The position numbers and the translations under genes are program-made. Under the pieces are notes generated by a model that searched no databases, was not told the origin of the DNA, and saw nothing but the letters and a program-made list of their open reading frames with translations. A DNA stretch of 64,000 nucleotides, taken from Phormidesmis sp963710175. Lineage in GTDB: Bacteria; Cyanobacteriota; Cyanobacteriia; Phormidesmidales; Phormidesmidaceae. Positions 49,506 through 58,921 of the stretch are shown here, in pieces (position 1 is the first letter of the stretch; each line of letters starts with the position of its first letter). The stretch lies in assembly GCA_963710175.1 (NCBI GenBank), contig CAVPZC010000002.1, forward strand, positions 434,001-498,000. Direction: 5' to 3'.

Positions 49506-51107
49506 ATGAAAGCCCTGCTAATTTACCCTTTGTTCCCTAAGAGCTTTTGGTCGTTTGATAAAGCCATTGAACTGGCTGGACGCAGGGCAATCTTGCCGCC
49601 TTTAGGGCTGGTTACTGTAGCCGCTTTACTGCCTCAGGAGTGGGACTTACGGCTGGTAGATCGCAACGTGGAAGAGCTCAGCGAGGCTGATTGGGATTGG
49701 GCAGAGCTGGTGATTTTTTCGGGCATGATTGTCCAAAAGCCCGACATGCTGGCGCAAATTCGCGAAGCCAAGCGCCGAGGGAAATCGGTCGCGGTCGGCG
49801 GGCCTTATGCCACCGCCCTGCCGCACGAAGTCATTGAAGCCGGCGCAGACTTTCGCGTGCTAGACGAAGGCGAAATTACGCTGCCGATGCTGGTAGAAGC
49901 CATCGAAAAGGGCGAAACGTCGGGAACTTTTCGTGCCCTGGAGCGTCCCGATGTCGGCACCAGCCCGGTGCCTCGATTTGACCTGCTCGATCTCAACGCC
50001 TATTCGGAGATGGCGATTCAGTTTTCGCGCGGCTGCCCGTTTCAGTGCGAGTTTTGCGACATTATTGTGCTCTATGGCCGCAAGCCGCGTACCAAGTCAC
50101 CCGAGCAGCTGATTGCTGAATTGGAGTGCCTGTACGAGCTAGGCTGGCGGCGCAGCATCTTTATGGTAGATGACAATTTCATTGGCAATAAGCGCAACGT
50201 GAAGCTAATGCTCAAGGCGCTGGTGCCCTGGATGAAGGAGAAAGGCTATCCCTTTACCTTCTCGACGGAAGCCTCAGTGGATCTGGCTAACGACCAGGAG
50301 CTGATGGATTTGATGACGGCCTGTAACTTCGGGGCGGTCTTCCTTGGGGTCGAAACGCCCGATGCTGACAGTCTTAAGGTTACGCAAAAGTTTCAGAATG
50401 TGCGCGATCCGCTGAGCGAATCTATTCATAAAATCGCCAGCACAGGTATTCGGGTGATGGCGGGCTTTATTATCGGCTTTGATGGAGAGAAGAAGGGGGC
50501 GGGCGATCGCATTGTTCAATTCGTTGAAAAATGCTCCATTCCCACAGCTCTCTTCAGCATGTTGCAGGCTCTCCCAGATACGGCTCTCTGGCACCGATTA
50601 GAAAGAGAAAACCGGCTGCTGGCTGGCAAAGAGACTGCCAATATTCACCAGACAACCTTAATGAACTTCGTGCCTACCCGCCCGGTAGAAGAAGTTGCTC
50701 AAGAATATGTCGATGCCTTTTGGAATCTGTACGATCCGCAAAAATATTTAGACCGTACCTACCGGCACTACCGTATTTTGGGCGAAGCGCCGTGTCACAA
50801 CAACAAGAGCCGTGGCCCCAAACCCAAGTCTGCCAAAGAGCCTTTTAACTGGCATTTGCTTAAGGCGCTTTTCATCGTCTGTTGGAAACAGGGCATCGAG
50901 AGAGAAACCCGCTCTACCTTTTGGATTTATCTCTTTGAAATGTTTAAGCATAATCGCCGCGGCGTTGCCAGCTACCTGACGGTTTGCGCTCAGATAGAAC
51001 ACTTTTTGGAGTATCGCCAGATTGTAAAGGATGAGATTGAGTCGCAGATAGCAGAAGTGGTTGCGACGAGAGAAGAAAAAGCACCCGAAATGGCGGCTGC
51101 TTCGTAG
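49506..51107 (+). CDS. B12-binding-domain radical SAM protein with DUF4070 (HpnP-like superfamily)
   Basis: This 533-residue protein has an N-terminal Rossmann-like B12-binding domain (MKALLIYPLFPKSFWSFDKA, ILPPLGLVTVAALLP) without a DxHxxG cobalamin-ligand motif. The radical SAM motif CxxxCxxC is at Cys177, Cys181 and Cys184 (GCPFQCEFC). The C-terminal region RPVEEVAQEYVDAFWNLYDP is DUF4070. The hopanoid C-2 methylase HpnP has the same layout and length, but cyanobacteria hold several such paralogues, so the methylated substrate is uncertain. Confidence 0.88.
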   Translation: MKALLIYPLFPKSFWSFDKAIELAGRRAILPPLGLVTVAALLPQEWDLRLVDRNVEELSEADWDWAELVIFSGMIVQKPDMLAQIREAKRRGKSVAVGGPYATALPHEVIEAGADFRVLDEGEITLPMLVEAIEKGETSGTFRALERPDVGTSPVPRFDLLDLNAYSEMAIQFSRGCPFQCEFCDIIVLYGRKPRTKSPEQLIAELECLYELGWRRSIFMVDDNFIGNKRNVKLMLKALVPWMKEKGYPFTFSTEASVDLANDQELMDLMTACNFGAVFLGVETPDADSLKVTQKFQNVRDPLSESIHKIASTGIRVMAGFIIGFDGEKKGAGDRIVQFVEKCSIPTALFSMLQALPDTALWHRLERENRLLAGKETANIHQTTLMNFVPTRPVEEVAQEYVDAFWNLYDPQKYLDRTYRHYRILGEAPCHNNKSRGPKPKSAKEPFNWHLLKALFIVCWKQGIERETRSTFWIYLFEMFKHNRRGVASYLTVCAQIEHFLEYRQIVKDEIESQIAEVVATREEKAPEMAAAS

Positions 51108-51143
51108 CAGTTGTTGCAGAGTAGAGGGAGCGTGCCTGTCGGA

Positions 51144-51685
51144 ATGCCACAGCTGATCTGCTACGCCTGTCCGGTTGGCCCGCTTGCCCAGCAGATTGCA
51201 GCTTACTTCGAGAGCAGCCAGCAATATGGCTCTAATGCTGCTCATGCCTATATGCCTCACTGTACGCTGCTGGCTTCTTCGCAGATAAGGAAAATGCAAT
51301 TGCTGGCTATGCAGATGTTTTAGAGAGATTGCTGTTTGAGTATCGCGATCGCATTCCCCGACCCCCGATCATGATCCAACAGCTGATCCAACAGCTTATC
51401 TTTCGCACCGATTGGCACAGGCTAGCGCTAGAAGCCGACTGGTTGAAGCAGCTGGCCGCTGACTTTTCTGTGCAAGCAAAATCACCCACCCGTCTGGAAC
51501 CTATCTATTTGAGGGACTGGCTGCACCTCAGTCTGACCTACACGTTTAACCCCAACTGCGAATCTGAATTAGCACAGCTCGCTACCCACTCAATCGACCT
51601 TTCCTCACCGGTCTCTTGGGAGCTGAGGTTCTATTAAAGAGAGCCTGGCAACCGCTGGCAATGCCATAGAGGCTGGTTGATCTAA
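51144..51685 (+). pseudogene. Frameshifted 2H-phosphoesterase (LigT-like)
   Basis: One reading frame gives MPQLICYACPVGPLAQQIAA up to YMPHCTLL. A loss of one base near 51271 then shifts to the frame GFFADKENAIAGYADVLERL, which continues to YLRDWLHLSLTYTF and WELRFY. There a TAA at 51635-51637 interrupts, after which the frame runs on as REPGNRWQCHRGWLI to the stop at 51683-51685. The two HxT/S motifs (HCT and HLS) define the 2H RNA-phosphoesterase superfamily. With a frameshift and an in-frame stop it is probably dead, unless both are assembly errors. Confidence 0.7.
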
Positions 51686-52010
51686 GCGAGAGGGAAAGGC
51701 GCAGTGTTTGCTATTCAACTTCCCAAAGTTAGGTGTCCTCTATGACATTGTTTACAATCCCCAGCAACATGAACAAAACCAACAGACCTATCGCGATGCC
51801 TTAGCGACTATCAGCACCTGCGTCCATCCCGTTACGCTGAGAAAACCACAGGGACCAGTTAGACGAGGCGCTGACGACTGCTTTGGCTGTACCGTTGGCT
51901 ACGTTGGCAGCGCTAGTACCGTCGGATAGGTCGACGAAACCTGTCTAGACGAAGATTCTAGCTGTCTTTCGGCGTAGGAGCGATCACAATTACCCCGCTC
52001 ATCCCCCTAT
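51686..52010. other. 325-bp spacer without a supported gene
   Basis: A 73-codon open frame at 51708-51929 has no recognisable motif, no ribosome-binding site and a compositionally odd C-terminus. It may be debris of a further decayed gene next to the broken 2H phosphoesterase. Confidence 0.4.
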
Positions 52011-52583
52011 TCAAAGACAGATTGCTGCTTTGCTCTCAGCACCGATAGTGACTGCCTGTAGATCATCGGCTGTGCTCCGATGGTCATCGCGGAGGAACCT
52101 CACGTAGTGACCCAGCATTGTCCCGGTCGCCACCGGAGAATCGCCCGTCGGATTATACTCGTCTCGCAGGAACTGTTTGCCCTTTGCGCTCAGCCTGACT
52201 TCTTTGATCGTGTATTTCGTAATTGTGAGCATTCTCCGCTCAGCCAGGCTGCTAATGAGCTGCTGACGGGCATTTGCCGGTACCGGCAGCTTACCGGGCG
52301 TCATTCTGTCCTTGCAAGCTTTCAGCACTTTCAGCTCATCGGGCGTTACCGGCAGGCTGGTAGTATCCAGCATTAGCAGCGTTCTCCCGGGGGGCGCAAT
52401 TTTGAAGTAGGCGACTTCACTGTCGTATTCTACTAAACCTTTTGAGCTTAGGGTTTTGCAAACGCGATCGCGCTCAGCTGTGGACGTTTTACTGCTGGGA
52501 TTCAACGCCGTGATCCTGCCGCGATAATCTTCACAGCCCAGCAACCTCAGTAAAAACTTCAGCTCAATTGCTTTTAAGCTCAT
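52011..52583 (-). CDS. Conserved hypothetical, winged-helix-like protein
   Basis: This protein of about 190 residues begins MSLKAIELKFLLRLLGCEDY, followed by two helix-turn-helix-like blocks (STAERDRVCKTLSSKGLVEY and PANARQQLISSLAERRMLTI), each with a wing-like strand after it. This suggests a tandem winged-helix DNA- or protein-binding protein. ATG at 52583 is chosen because GGGAG lies 6 nt upstream; the ORF extends to 52607. No named family was recognised. Confidence 0.65.
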   Translation of the reverse strand: MSLKAIELKFLLRLLGCEDYRGRITALNPSSKTSTAERDRVCKTLSSKGLVEYDSEVAYFKIAPPGRTLLMLDTTSLPVTPDELKVLKACKDRMTPGKLPVPANARQQLISSLAERRMLTITKYTIKEVRLSAKGKQFLRDEYNPTGDSPVATGTMLGHYVRFLRDDHRSTADDLQAVTIGAESKAAICL

Positions 52584-52739
52584 TACGGCTCCCTTTCCCC
52601 GCATCAATATCTAGAAAGCCCAAACCAGTCTAATAGAAGCTGCTTGCGCATATCTACGTCTTACCTCTTTTTCACGCAGTGTTGGCAATCTTTGCGATCG
52701 CAACTATTCACCAAAAACACTAGTGTAAGAACCAGTCTC

Positions 52740-54101
52740 CTAACGGCTAAGTCTTTTTTCAATTTCAGCTTTTACAGCATCCGGGTCGGCTGGCAGATGA
52801 ACAGCAGGGTTGGCATACTGGCTGGTCACTTCTTCCAAAGTTGACTCGTGATAGCCAACTTTGAAGTCAGTAAACTTCAGCCCGTGGGCCGTACTAACTA
52901 CGACCGTCTTGTCAGTCGATTTGATCACGCCGCGCTTAACCAGCTTGGTCAGCACCGCTAGCGCGACGCCGGTATGGGGGCAGGTGAACATACCCGTCAA
53001 ATCAGCATGGGCGGCAGCAGCAGTCAATTCGTTTTCGGTTGCCTGTTCGACAATACCATCCGTTTCTACTATTGCCTTTACTGCTTTCTCATAGCTGACC
53101 GGGTTGCCGATCCTAATGGCATTAGCCAACGTGTTTTGCGCAGTCACGGTGATTTTTTCTCTGAATCCAGTCTTAAAGGACTCATAAAAAGGATTGGCTC
53201 TGGCCGCTTGCGCGGCGACTAGCCTCGGCATTCGAGTGATCAGCCCCAGATCCATCATCAGTTGGAATCCCTGGTAGAGGGCGCTGACGTTGCCAAGATT
53301 GCCCACAGGGATGATGATCCAGTCAGGCACTTCCCAATCAAACTGCCGGATGATTTCGATGCCGACTGTTTTTTGACCCTCAATGCGCAGACTGTTCATC
53401 GAGTTGGCAAGGTAGATTGAGTCGTCCCGCGTCACTTCCTGAACAATTTTCATGCAGCCGTCGAAGTCGGTGTCGAGCGCAAGCACATGCGCGCCATTGG
53501 CTACTGGCTGGATTAGCTGCGCCGTACTGACTTTGCCCGCAGGCAAAAAGATAATTGCCGGAATGCCGGCGTAAGCTGCGTAAGCTGCAAGGGCAGCGCT
53601 AGTGTCGCCAGTACTCGCGCAGGCAACAGCTTTCACGCTACTACCCTGAGCCATCATCTGTTTGACGACGCTCACCAGCACAGTCATACCCAAGTCTTTG
53701 AAGCTGGCGGTATGGCTGATGCCACAGAGCTTAATCCACAGGTCAGGGACGCCGAGCTGCTGTCCCAAGCGTTCGGCCCAAAACAAGTTGGTGTTGCCTT
53801 CGCACATGCTGACTATATTTTCGTCAGCCAGCGAAGGAATGACCCACTCACGCATTCCCCATACGCCGCTACCGTAGGGCCATTTTGTGGTACCGACCCG
53901 TGAGTCGAACAGTTGCTTCCATTGAGAGGCGTCGCGTTTTTTGAGCGGTTCACGCTCGTGATGAACCTCCAGCAAGCTGCCGCAGGACGGGCAGGTGTAG
54001 ATCACGTCAAAAATTGAGTGCTTGGCGGAGCAGCCTGCGATGCAGCGAAAGTAAACGGTCTGACTATCTGTATGGGATTGGGGCAGGGCAGCGGACAACA
54101 T
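52740..54101 (-). CDS. thrC: Threonine synthase
   Basis: This PLP enzyme of fold type II converts O-phosphohomoserine to threonine. PLP lysine is in the SHTASFKDLGM block, the phosphate loop is ACASTGDTSAALAAYAAYAG, and IIPVGNLGNVSA follows. An N-terminal zinc-ribbon-like segment (CIAGCSAKHSIFDV, CPSCG) is typical of cyanobacterial and plant-like ThrC. ATG at 54101 gives about 453 residues; the longer open frame to 54242 adds unrelated sequence. Confidence 0.94.
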   Translation of the reverse strand: MLSAALPQSHTDSQTVYFRCIAGCSAKHSIFDVIYTCPSCGSLLEVHHEREPLKKRDASQWKQLFDSRVGTTKWPYGSGVWGMREWVIPSLADENIVSMCEGNTNLFWAERLGQQLGVPDLWIKLCGISHTASFKDLGMTVLVSVVKQMMAQGSSVKAVACASTGDTSAALAAYAAYAGIPAIIFLPAGKVSTAQLIQPVANGAHVLALDTDFDGCMKIVQEVTRDDSIYLANSMNSLRIEGQKTVGIEIIRQFDWEVPDWIIIPVGNLGNVSALYQGFQLMMDLGLITRMPRLVAAQAARANPFYESFKTGFREKITVTAQNTLANAIRIGNPVSYEKAVKAIVETDGIVEQATENELTAAAAHADLTGMFTCPHTGVALAVLTKLVKRGVIKSTDKTVVVSTAHGLKFTDFKVGYHESTLEEVTSQYANPAVHLPADPDAVKAEIEKRLSR

Positions 54102-54281
54102 GAGTGATTTTGGGTGGTAGGTAACTAAGCTAATAGTAGGCTCATAGCTGCCAGAGGGAGCGCGGCAAGTGTGAACTGCTGAGGCGGGCTTCTCTCGCTG
54201 AGCTTTACATTCAAAATATCTTGAAAATGGGTATTGATTCAAATTTGTCCTTGATGGGGCTATGCGCCTTGGGCTTCACAC

Positions 54282-54388
54282 CTATAGCTCCTGTCGGGTT
54301 ACTTAGGACACTTTTATCGGCTGAAACCGTTATCTGACAACAAGCAACTCGACTCGCAAAGTAAGAATGCATCCTTACTTTGCTATAG
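54282..54388 (+). repeat. 107-bp two-hairpin repeat, copy B
   Basis: This is the homologue of copy A in the opposite orientation. The first 75 bp align without gaps at roughly 79% by eye. It starts and ends with CTATAG. The terminal hairpin is GCAAAGTAAG/CTTACTTTGC around the same loop AATGCATC. Its last CTATAG supplies the Leu codon and TAG stop of the methyltransferase at 54383. Confidence 0.85.
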
Positions 54389-55318
54389 CGAAACATTGCG
54401 GTCCCAAAAAGCACCTTCAGCATAGCCTTGAATGATCGAATTTTCTGTAGCCAGCGCTAGCCGCTTCTGTGCCAAACAGCAGTACAGCTGCGCCTGCTCG
54501 ACCCCCACATAGCGACGCCCTAGCTTTTTTGCCACCACCGAAGTTGTCCCCGATCCCAGAAACGGGTCGAACACCACATCACCAGCGTTGGAACTTGCCA
54601 AAGTCAGCTTGGCAATCAGCTTCTCAGGCTTCTGCGTCGGATGATCCGTATTTTCGGGCATTGACCAAAAGGGCACCGAAATATCCGTCCACAAGTTAGA
54701 AGGATGCGTTGTTCTGAATTTCCCCTGCTGCGTCTCCTGCCAGTCTTTAGGCTGACCCGCCTTGTCCCGGTAAGGCGCAAGCACTCGCCGCTGTAGCTTT
54801 ACCGCTTCCACGTTAAAGGTGTAGTCCTCTGAAACTGTGCCATACCAGATATCTTCGGAGGCGTTTTTCCAATTGCGCTTGGCCCCGCGCCCTTTTTCCC
54901 GCTCCCAGGTAATCCGGTTGCGCACCTGAAAGTATTGAGAGAACACTTCGTAAATTGCGTTGGACGACTGCCAATCGCAGCACATATATATAGAGGCGGT
55001 CGGTTTCAGTAAGCGCGGCAGATATGGAATCCACGTTGCCAACCAATCTTGATACGCCCGAGCGGATCTCGCCTTGAACGCCGCCCCGTTGAAGTCCTTG
55101 TGCCGGTTATACGGCGGATCGACAATCAGCAGATCGACGAAGCCATCGGGTAGCCACGGCAGCACCTCAAACACGCTCTGGTGAATTGTCCGATCAAGGA
55201 CGGCATCCGCTAAGCACGGGCCGCTCAAGGTCAATAGATCAGAAGCATACCGATCCACTTCTTCCGCACTGAGCGTCAGCGTTCGGTTATTTGGCGCTCT
55301 TTGCTTCGGCGGGTTCAA
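54383..55318 (-). CDS. Solitary DNA methyltransferase (beta-type, DPPYN)
   Basis: This 311-residue amino-methyltransferase has the catalytic motif DPPYN at 67-71, a central target-recognition region (ITWEREKGRGAKRNWKNASE), then HPTQKPEKLI and the SAM-binding FDPFLGSGTTSVVAKKLGRR. The order IV-X-I is the beta class. DPPY usually means N6-adenine, though N4-cytosine is possible. The only start codon in the open frame is TTG at 55318. No restriction enzyme adjoins it, so it looks like an orphan, regulatory-type methylase, as is common in cyanobacteria. Confidence 0.88.
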   Translation of the reverse strand: MNPPKQRAPNNRTLTLSAEEVDRYASDLLTLSGPCLADAVLDRTIHQSVFEVLPWLPDGFVDLLIVDPPYNRHKDFNGAAFKARSARAYQDWLATWIPYLPRLLKPTASIYMCCDWQSSNAIYEVFSQYFQVRNRITWEREKGRGAKRNWKNASEDIWYGTVSEDYTFNVEAVKLQRRVLAPYRDKAGQPKDWQETQQGKFRTTHPSNLWTDISVPFWSMPENTDHPTQKPEKLIAKLTLASSNAGDVVFDPFLGSGTTSVVAKKLGRRYVGVEQAQLYCCLAQKRLALATENSIIQGYAEGAFWDRNVSL

Positions 55319-55480
55319 AGTTTTAAAGGGTTCAGCTCATTTTTAGCTTATCAGATGCGATGGCAAAGCCACTCCCCTGGAGTATCGCCCCCACCGCTTT
55401 TGAGCGCACACCAGCATTTGCAGCCGCACCCCTTAGAATAGGATGATATACAATTTTCAGTTCATCACCCGCTCAGTCCT

Positions 55481-56950
55481 ATGTTTGAAGCCCTCTCAGA
55501 ACAATTTGAATCCGCCTGGAAAAAGCTGCGTGGCCAGGACAAGATTTCGGATGCAAATATCACAGAGGCCCTGCGAGAAGTCAGGCGCGCCCTGCTAGAA
55601 GCCGATGTCAACCTGGACGTGGTCAAAGGTTTTGTCGCCGATGTCAAAGAAAAAGCCCAGGGTGCCGGGGTCGTCTCCGGCGTTAGGCCCGACCAGCAGT
55701 TCATCAAAATCGTCTACGACGAGCTGGTCGAGACGATGGGCGAAACTAACGTGCCCCTGGCCGACGCTGAAAACAAGCCCACTGTCGTCCTGATGGCAGG
55801 CTTGCAAGGTACGGGTAAAACCACGGCCACCGCCAAGCTAGCCCTGCACCTGCGCAAACAGGATCGCAGCGCCCTGCTGGTGGCCACAGACGTTTATCGT
55901 CCAGCGGCTATTGACCAGCTGCTGACACTAGGTAAGCAAATCGACGTACCGGTCTTTGAAATTGGCGCAGATGCTAACCCAGTAGACATTGCGCGTCAGG
56001 GCTTAGCCAAAGCCCGAGAGGACGGCGTCGATACCGTGATTATTGACACGGCAGGCCGACTGCAAATTGATACCGACATGATGGCCGAGCTGGCTCAGAT
56101 TAAAGAAGTCGTGCAGCCCGATGAAGTTCTGCTGGTCGTCGATGCGATGACCGGCCAGGAAGCGGCCACGCTCACCCGTACCTTCCACGATGAAATCGGC
56201 ATTACCGGGGCCATTCTCACCAAAATGGACGGCGACTCGCGCGGCGGCGCGGCGCTGTCGGTACGGCGAATTTCGGGGCAGCCGATCAAGTTTATCGGTG
56301 TGGGCGAAAAGGTCGAAGCGCTTCAGCCTTTTTACCCTGACCGGATGGCCTCGCGCATTCTGGGTATGGGAGATGTGCTCACCCTGGTGGAAAAAGCCCA
56401 GGAAGAAGTTGACATTGCGGATGCTGAAAAGCTTCAGGAAAAAATTCTGACGGCCAAGTTCGATTTCAACGATTTCTTAAAACAAACTCGCCTGATGAAG
56501 AACATGGGTTCCCTGGCGGGAATTATGAAATTAATCCCCGGTATGGGCAACAAGCTCTCCTCTGACCAGCTTCAGCAAGGGGAGCAGCAGCTCAAGCGCT
56601 GTGAGGCCATGATCAACTCGATGACCATGGAAGAGCGGCAAAACCCAGAGGTGCTGTCGGGGTCGCCGAGTCGCCGACGACGGGTGGCAAGAGGGGCAGG
56701 CTACGGTGAAAAAGAGGTCAGTAAGCTCGTCACCGACTTTCAGCGGATGCGCGGCATGATGCAGCAAATGGGCCGGGGAGAGATGGGTTTGCCGGGTATG
56801 GACGGCAGCTTTCCAGGCATGGGCGGCGGCGGCATGATGGGCGGCAGCGGCATGATGGGCGGCGGCCAAAGACCGGGCTGGCGAGGCGCACCAAACAGCC
56901 AGAAAAAGAAGAAAAAGCAAAAGAAAAAGAAGGGATTTGGCTCCCTATAA
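55481..56950 (+). CDS. ffh: Signal recognition particle protein Ffh
   Basis: This 489-residue SRP GTPase targets nascent membrane proteins to the translocon. An N-domain helical bundle (1-85) is followed by a G-domain with GLQGTGKTTATAK (108-120), DVYRPAAIDQL, DTAGRLQ and TKMDGDSRGGAAL. The methionine-rich M-domain (FLKQTRLMKNMGSLAGIMKL) contains SGSPSRRRRVARGAG for 4.5S RNA binding. The tail is long: a Met/Gly-rich stretch of GMMGG units, then a Lys/Gln run before GFGSL. Confidence 0.96.
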   Translation: MFEALSEQFESAWKKLRGQDKISDANITEALREVRRALLEADVNLDVVKGFVADVKEKAQGAGVVSGVRPDQQFIKIVYDELVETMGETNVPLADAENKPTVVLMAGLQGTGKTTATAKLALHLRKQDRSALLVATDVYRPAAIDQLLTLGKQIDVPVFEIGADANPVDIARQGLAKAREDGVDTVIIDTAGRLQIDTDMMAELAQIKEVVQPDEVLLVVDAMTGQEAATLTRTFHDEIGITGAILTKMDGDSRGGAALSVRRISGQPIKFIGVGEKVEALQPFYPDRMASRILGMGDVLTLVEKAQEEVDIADAEKLQEKILTAKFDFNDFLKQTRLMKNMGSLAGIMKLIPGMGNKLSSDQLQQGEQQLKRCEAMINSMTMEERQNPEVLSGSPSRRRRVARGAGYGEKEVSKLVTDFQRMRGMMQQMGRGEMGLPGMDGSFPGMGGGGMMGGSGMMGGGQRPGWRGAPNSQKKKKKQKKKKGFGSL

Positions 56951-56960
56951 CTGAAAATCC

Positions 56961-57638
56961 ATGAAAAATTTGCGGCGCACCGGAACCAAGGTCGGACTGA
57001 CAATAACGGCGATTTGGATGGGTCTGACAGCTGGTGCCGCTGCACTTCCGGGTCAATCGGTCGATGAGGCCGCAGCCTGGATGCAGGCTCACCCGACCTT
57101 GCGAGCAGAGCCTCGGGAGAGACTGTCGTTGCGCCGTAGTGATACGCCTGCGCGGCGCTACACCTTTCACGGGTCTGTGATTGGGCCCGGCAGCTCTGGA
57201 GATTTGCTGCGCAGCAATTCTGAGCAGCCGGTGATGGTGCGCTCTGAAAAGCTGACGCTGGTTGATATGGTCAGTGGGGTGGGTATCGCTCGGCTAGAAG
57301 ACGCGCTGCGATCGCTCTACGGCGCTGAAGTCTATGCTGATTACCGGCGATCGCAATCTGTCTTAGTCTACTCGCCCAGTCGCCCGGAAGATCTGGGCAC
57401 ACAGCGGGCTGCGCGTGCTCAGCTTTCTGAAGGCAACCTCTATGGCTATCTGATTGAAGTCATCCCTGATCCTGACGGCACTATTTATACAGGGTCAATT
57501 ACGGTGATGCTCAAAGAAGACACGTCTAGCCTGGCAGAAGCCCTGCGCAGTCGAGAGGCCAGCAGAGCGCTTGAAAGAGCAATTGAAAACTCGCCCGCCG
57601 CCAGACCTTCACTGGAGCAGCTTTTGCAAACCCGCTAA
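56961..57638 (+). CDS. Secreted protein of unknown function
   Basis: This 225-residue protein has an N-terminal signal peptide (GLTITAIWMGLTAGAAA) with a likely AxA site. The mature part has SLRRSDTPARRYTFHGSVIG and a segment LYGYLIEVIPDPDGTIYTGS suggestive of a beta-rich periplasmic domain. It begins 10 bp after ffh and is probably co-transcribed. No named family was recognised. Confidence 0.7.
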   Translation: MKNLRRTGTKVGLTITAIWMGLTAGAAALPGQSVDEAAAWMQAHPTLRAEPRERLSLRRSDTPARRYTFHGSVIGPGSSGDLLRSNSEQPVMVRSEKLTLVDMVSGVGIARLEDALRSLYGAEVYADYRRSQSVLVYSPSRPEDLGTQRAARAQLSEGNLYGYLIEVIPDPDGTIYTGSITVMLKEDTSSLAEALRSREASRALERAIENSPAARPSLEQLLQTR

Positions 57639-58756
57639 ACGCCTTCATCGGAGCGAATAGCTGACCGCGCCGCCTCGGCAATCCAGCCCTGGTCAATAGC
57701 ATGATCAGCAACCGCAGCCGTTTCGGAAAACAACACAAATTCGACGCCAGCCGATCTTACCTTTTGAGCGATCGCCTCAACCTGCTGCTGCCTTTCTTCA
57801 TCACCGGGCAGCACATCTCGGATGTAGACCCCTAAAATTCGGTTTGGATAGTCTTGCACTATCTGACTATAAATTTCCGCATCTTTCTGACCGCTGTCGC
57901 CGATGAGGACAAACGGCAAATCGGGAAACCGCCTGAAGATAGGGTTAATCTGTTCTCTTTTGTGGCTCTGGTGTTCAAACGACAGCAGATTAGCGGGCGA
58001 CAGCTCAATATCTCTGAGCAAAATGGGGCCGCTGGGAATATTGTTGAGTGCCATAAATTTGTCGAACAGGTCATACATATTCCAGGGGCTACTCGATACA
58101 TAGAAGATAGGATTGCCCTCATTTTCTATGCCCTGTTGCAACGCCTGATAAAACGGGGCGACCCCGGAAAACAGACGACGACTGCGCTCGTTGCCAAAAT
58201 AGGCAATCCGAATCATCTTGAATAAGTCGTTAGCAGCCGTGTAGACAATCGTGTCATCAATATCGCTGATTACGCCGAATTTAGCCGCTGGCGTAACCGT
58301 AATGACTTCACCTGTCGCGGTGACGGTATCTTGTTTGGGTGGAGGTGGATTCAACAGTTTGAGATCAACCTGCTGCCAAAGTGAGCTGGTTTCAATAGGC
58401 AACTCTAGTTTTAGCTCGGTCTCAAAATAGCCTTCTTCATTTGCGACGATGTCCTGCTGGCGATCGCCAATACTCAGCCGAACCTTGGCATGAGGCACCT
58501 CATCGGTCTCAAAGCGGCGGTACATATTCAGCAAGTTTTTCGAAATTCCAGCGTCTTCGGCTCGCGGCGCGATTCCTTCCTTTTGCAGCACCCGCCCCTT
58601 AAGGTAGATCCACTCAGGCGTGCCATATCCCCTGTATGGCAAAATTCTCAGCGGATCTTGGATGCCTAGCGCTTTCTCAACTTGCCCTTTGGCTTGATCC
58701 CAGGCACTGTTAACCTGGTTCATCGCGTTGGAAGTCGCTTCTATCCAGCCTGCCAC
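57635..58756 (-). CDS. App1 family phosphatidate phosphatase (DUF2183)
   Basis: This 373-residue protein has a C-terminal HAD-type phosphatase domain with SDIDDTIVYT (catalytic Asp165 and Asp167). FYVSSSPWNMYDLFDKFMAL and VLIGDSGQKDAEIYSQIV follow; this is the App1/DUF2183 signature known from yeast phosphatidate phosphatase. The N-terminal part (LKGRVLQKEG, FETELKLELP) is the usual beta domain. It probably acts on membrane lipid phosphates. Its last 4 bp overlap the stop of the convergent secreted protein gene. Confidence 0.88.
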   Translation of the reverse strand: MAGWIEATSNAMNQVNSAWDQAKGQVEKALGIQDPLRILPYRGYGTPEWIYLKGRVLQKEGIAPRAEDAGISKNLLNMYRRFETDEVPHAKVRLSIGDRQQDIVANEEGYFETELKLELPIETSSLWQQVDLKLLNPPPPKQDTVTATGEVITVTPAAKFGVISDIDDTIVYTAANDLFKMIRIAYFGNERSRRLFSGVAPFYQALQQGIENEGNPIFYVSSSPWNMYDLFDKFMALNNIPSGPILLRDIELSPANLLSFEHQSHKREQINPIFRRFPDLPFVLIGDSGQKDAEIYSQIVQDYPNRILGVYIRDVLPGDEERQQQVEAIAQKVRSAGVEFVLFSETAAVADHAIDQGWIAEAARSAIRSDEGV

Positions 58757-58921
58757 GGTCCACTCGCCTCAAAAATTTGACCTTACAGAGCAGCACCCTG
58801 AGACAGAACTATCTAAAGACATAAAAACGATGCTGGTTGCCCTCTCAACAGATCTACAGATCGTGGGTCACTAGCCATCGGCTTCAGCCTCAAGCTGGGA
58901 AAAATAAGCTGTAATCGCGCC

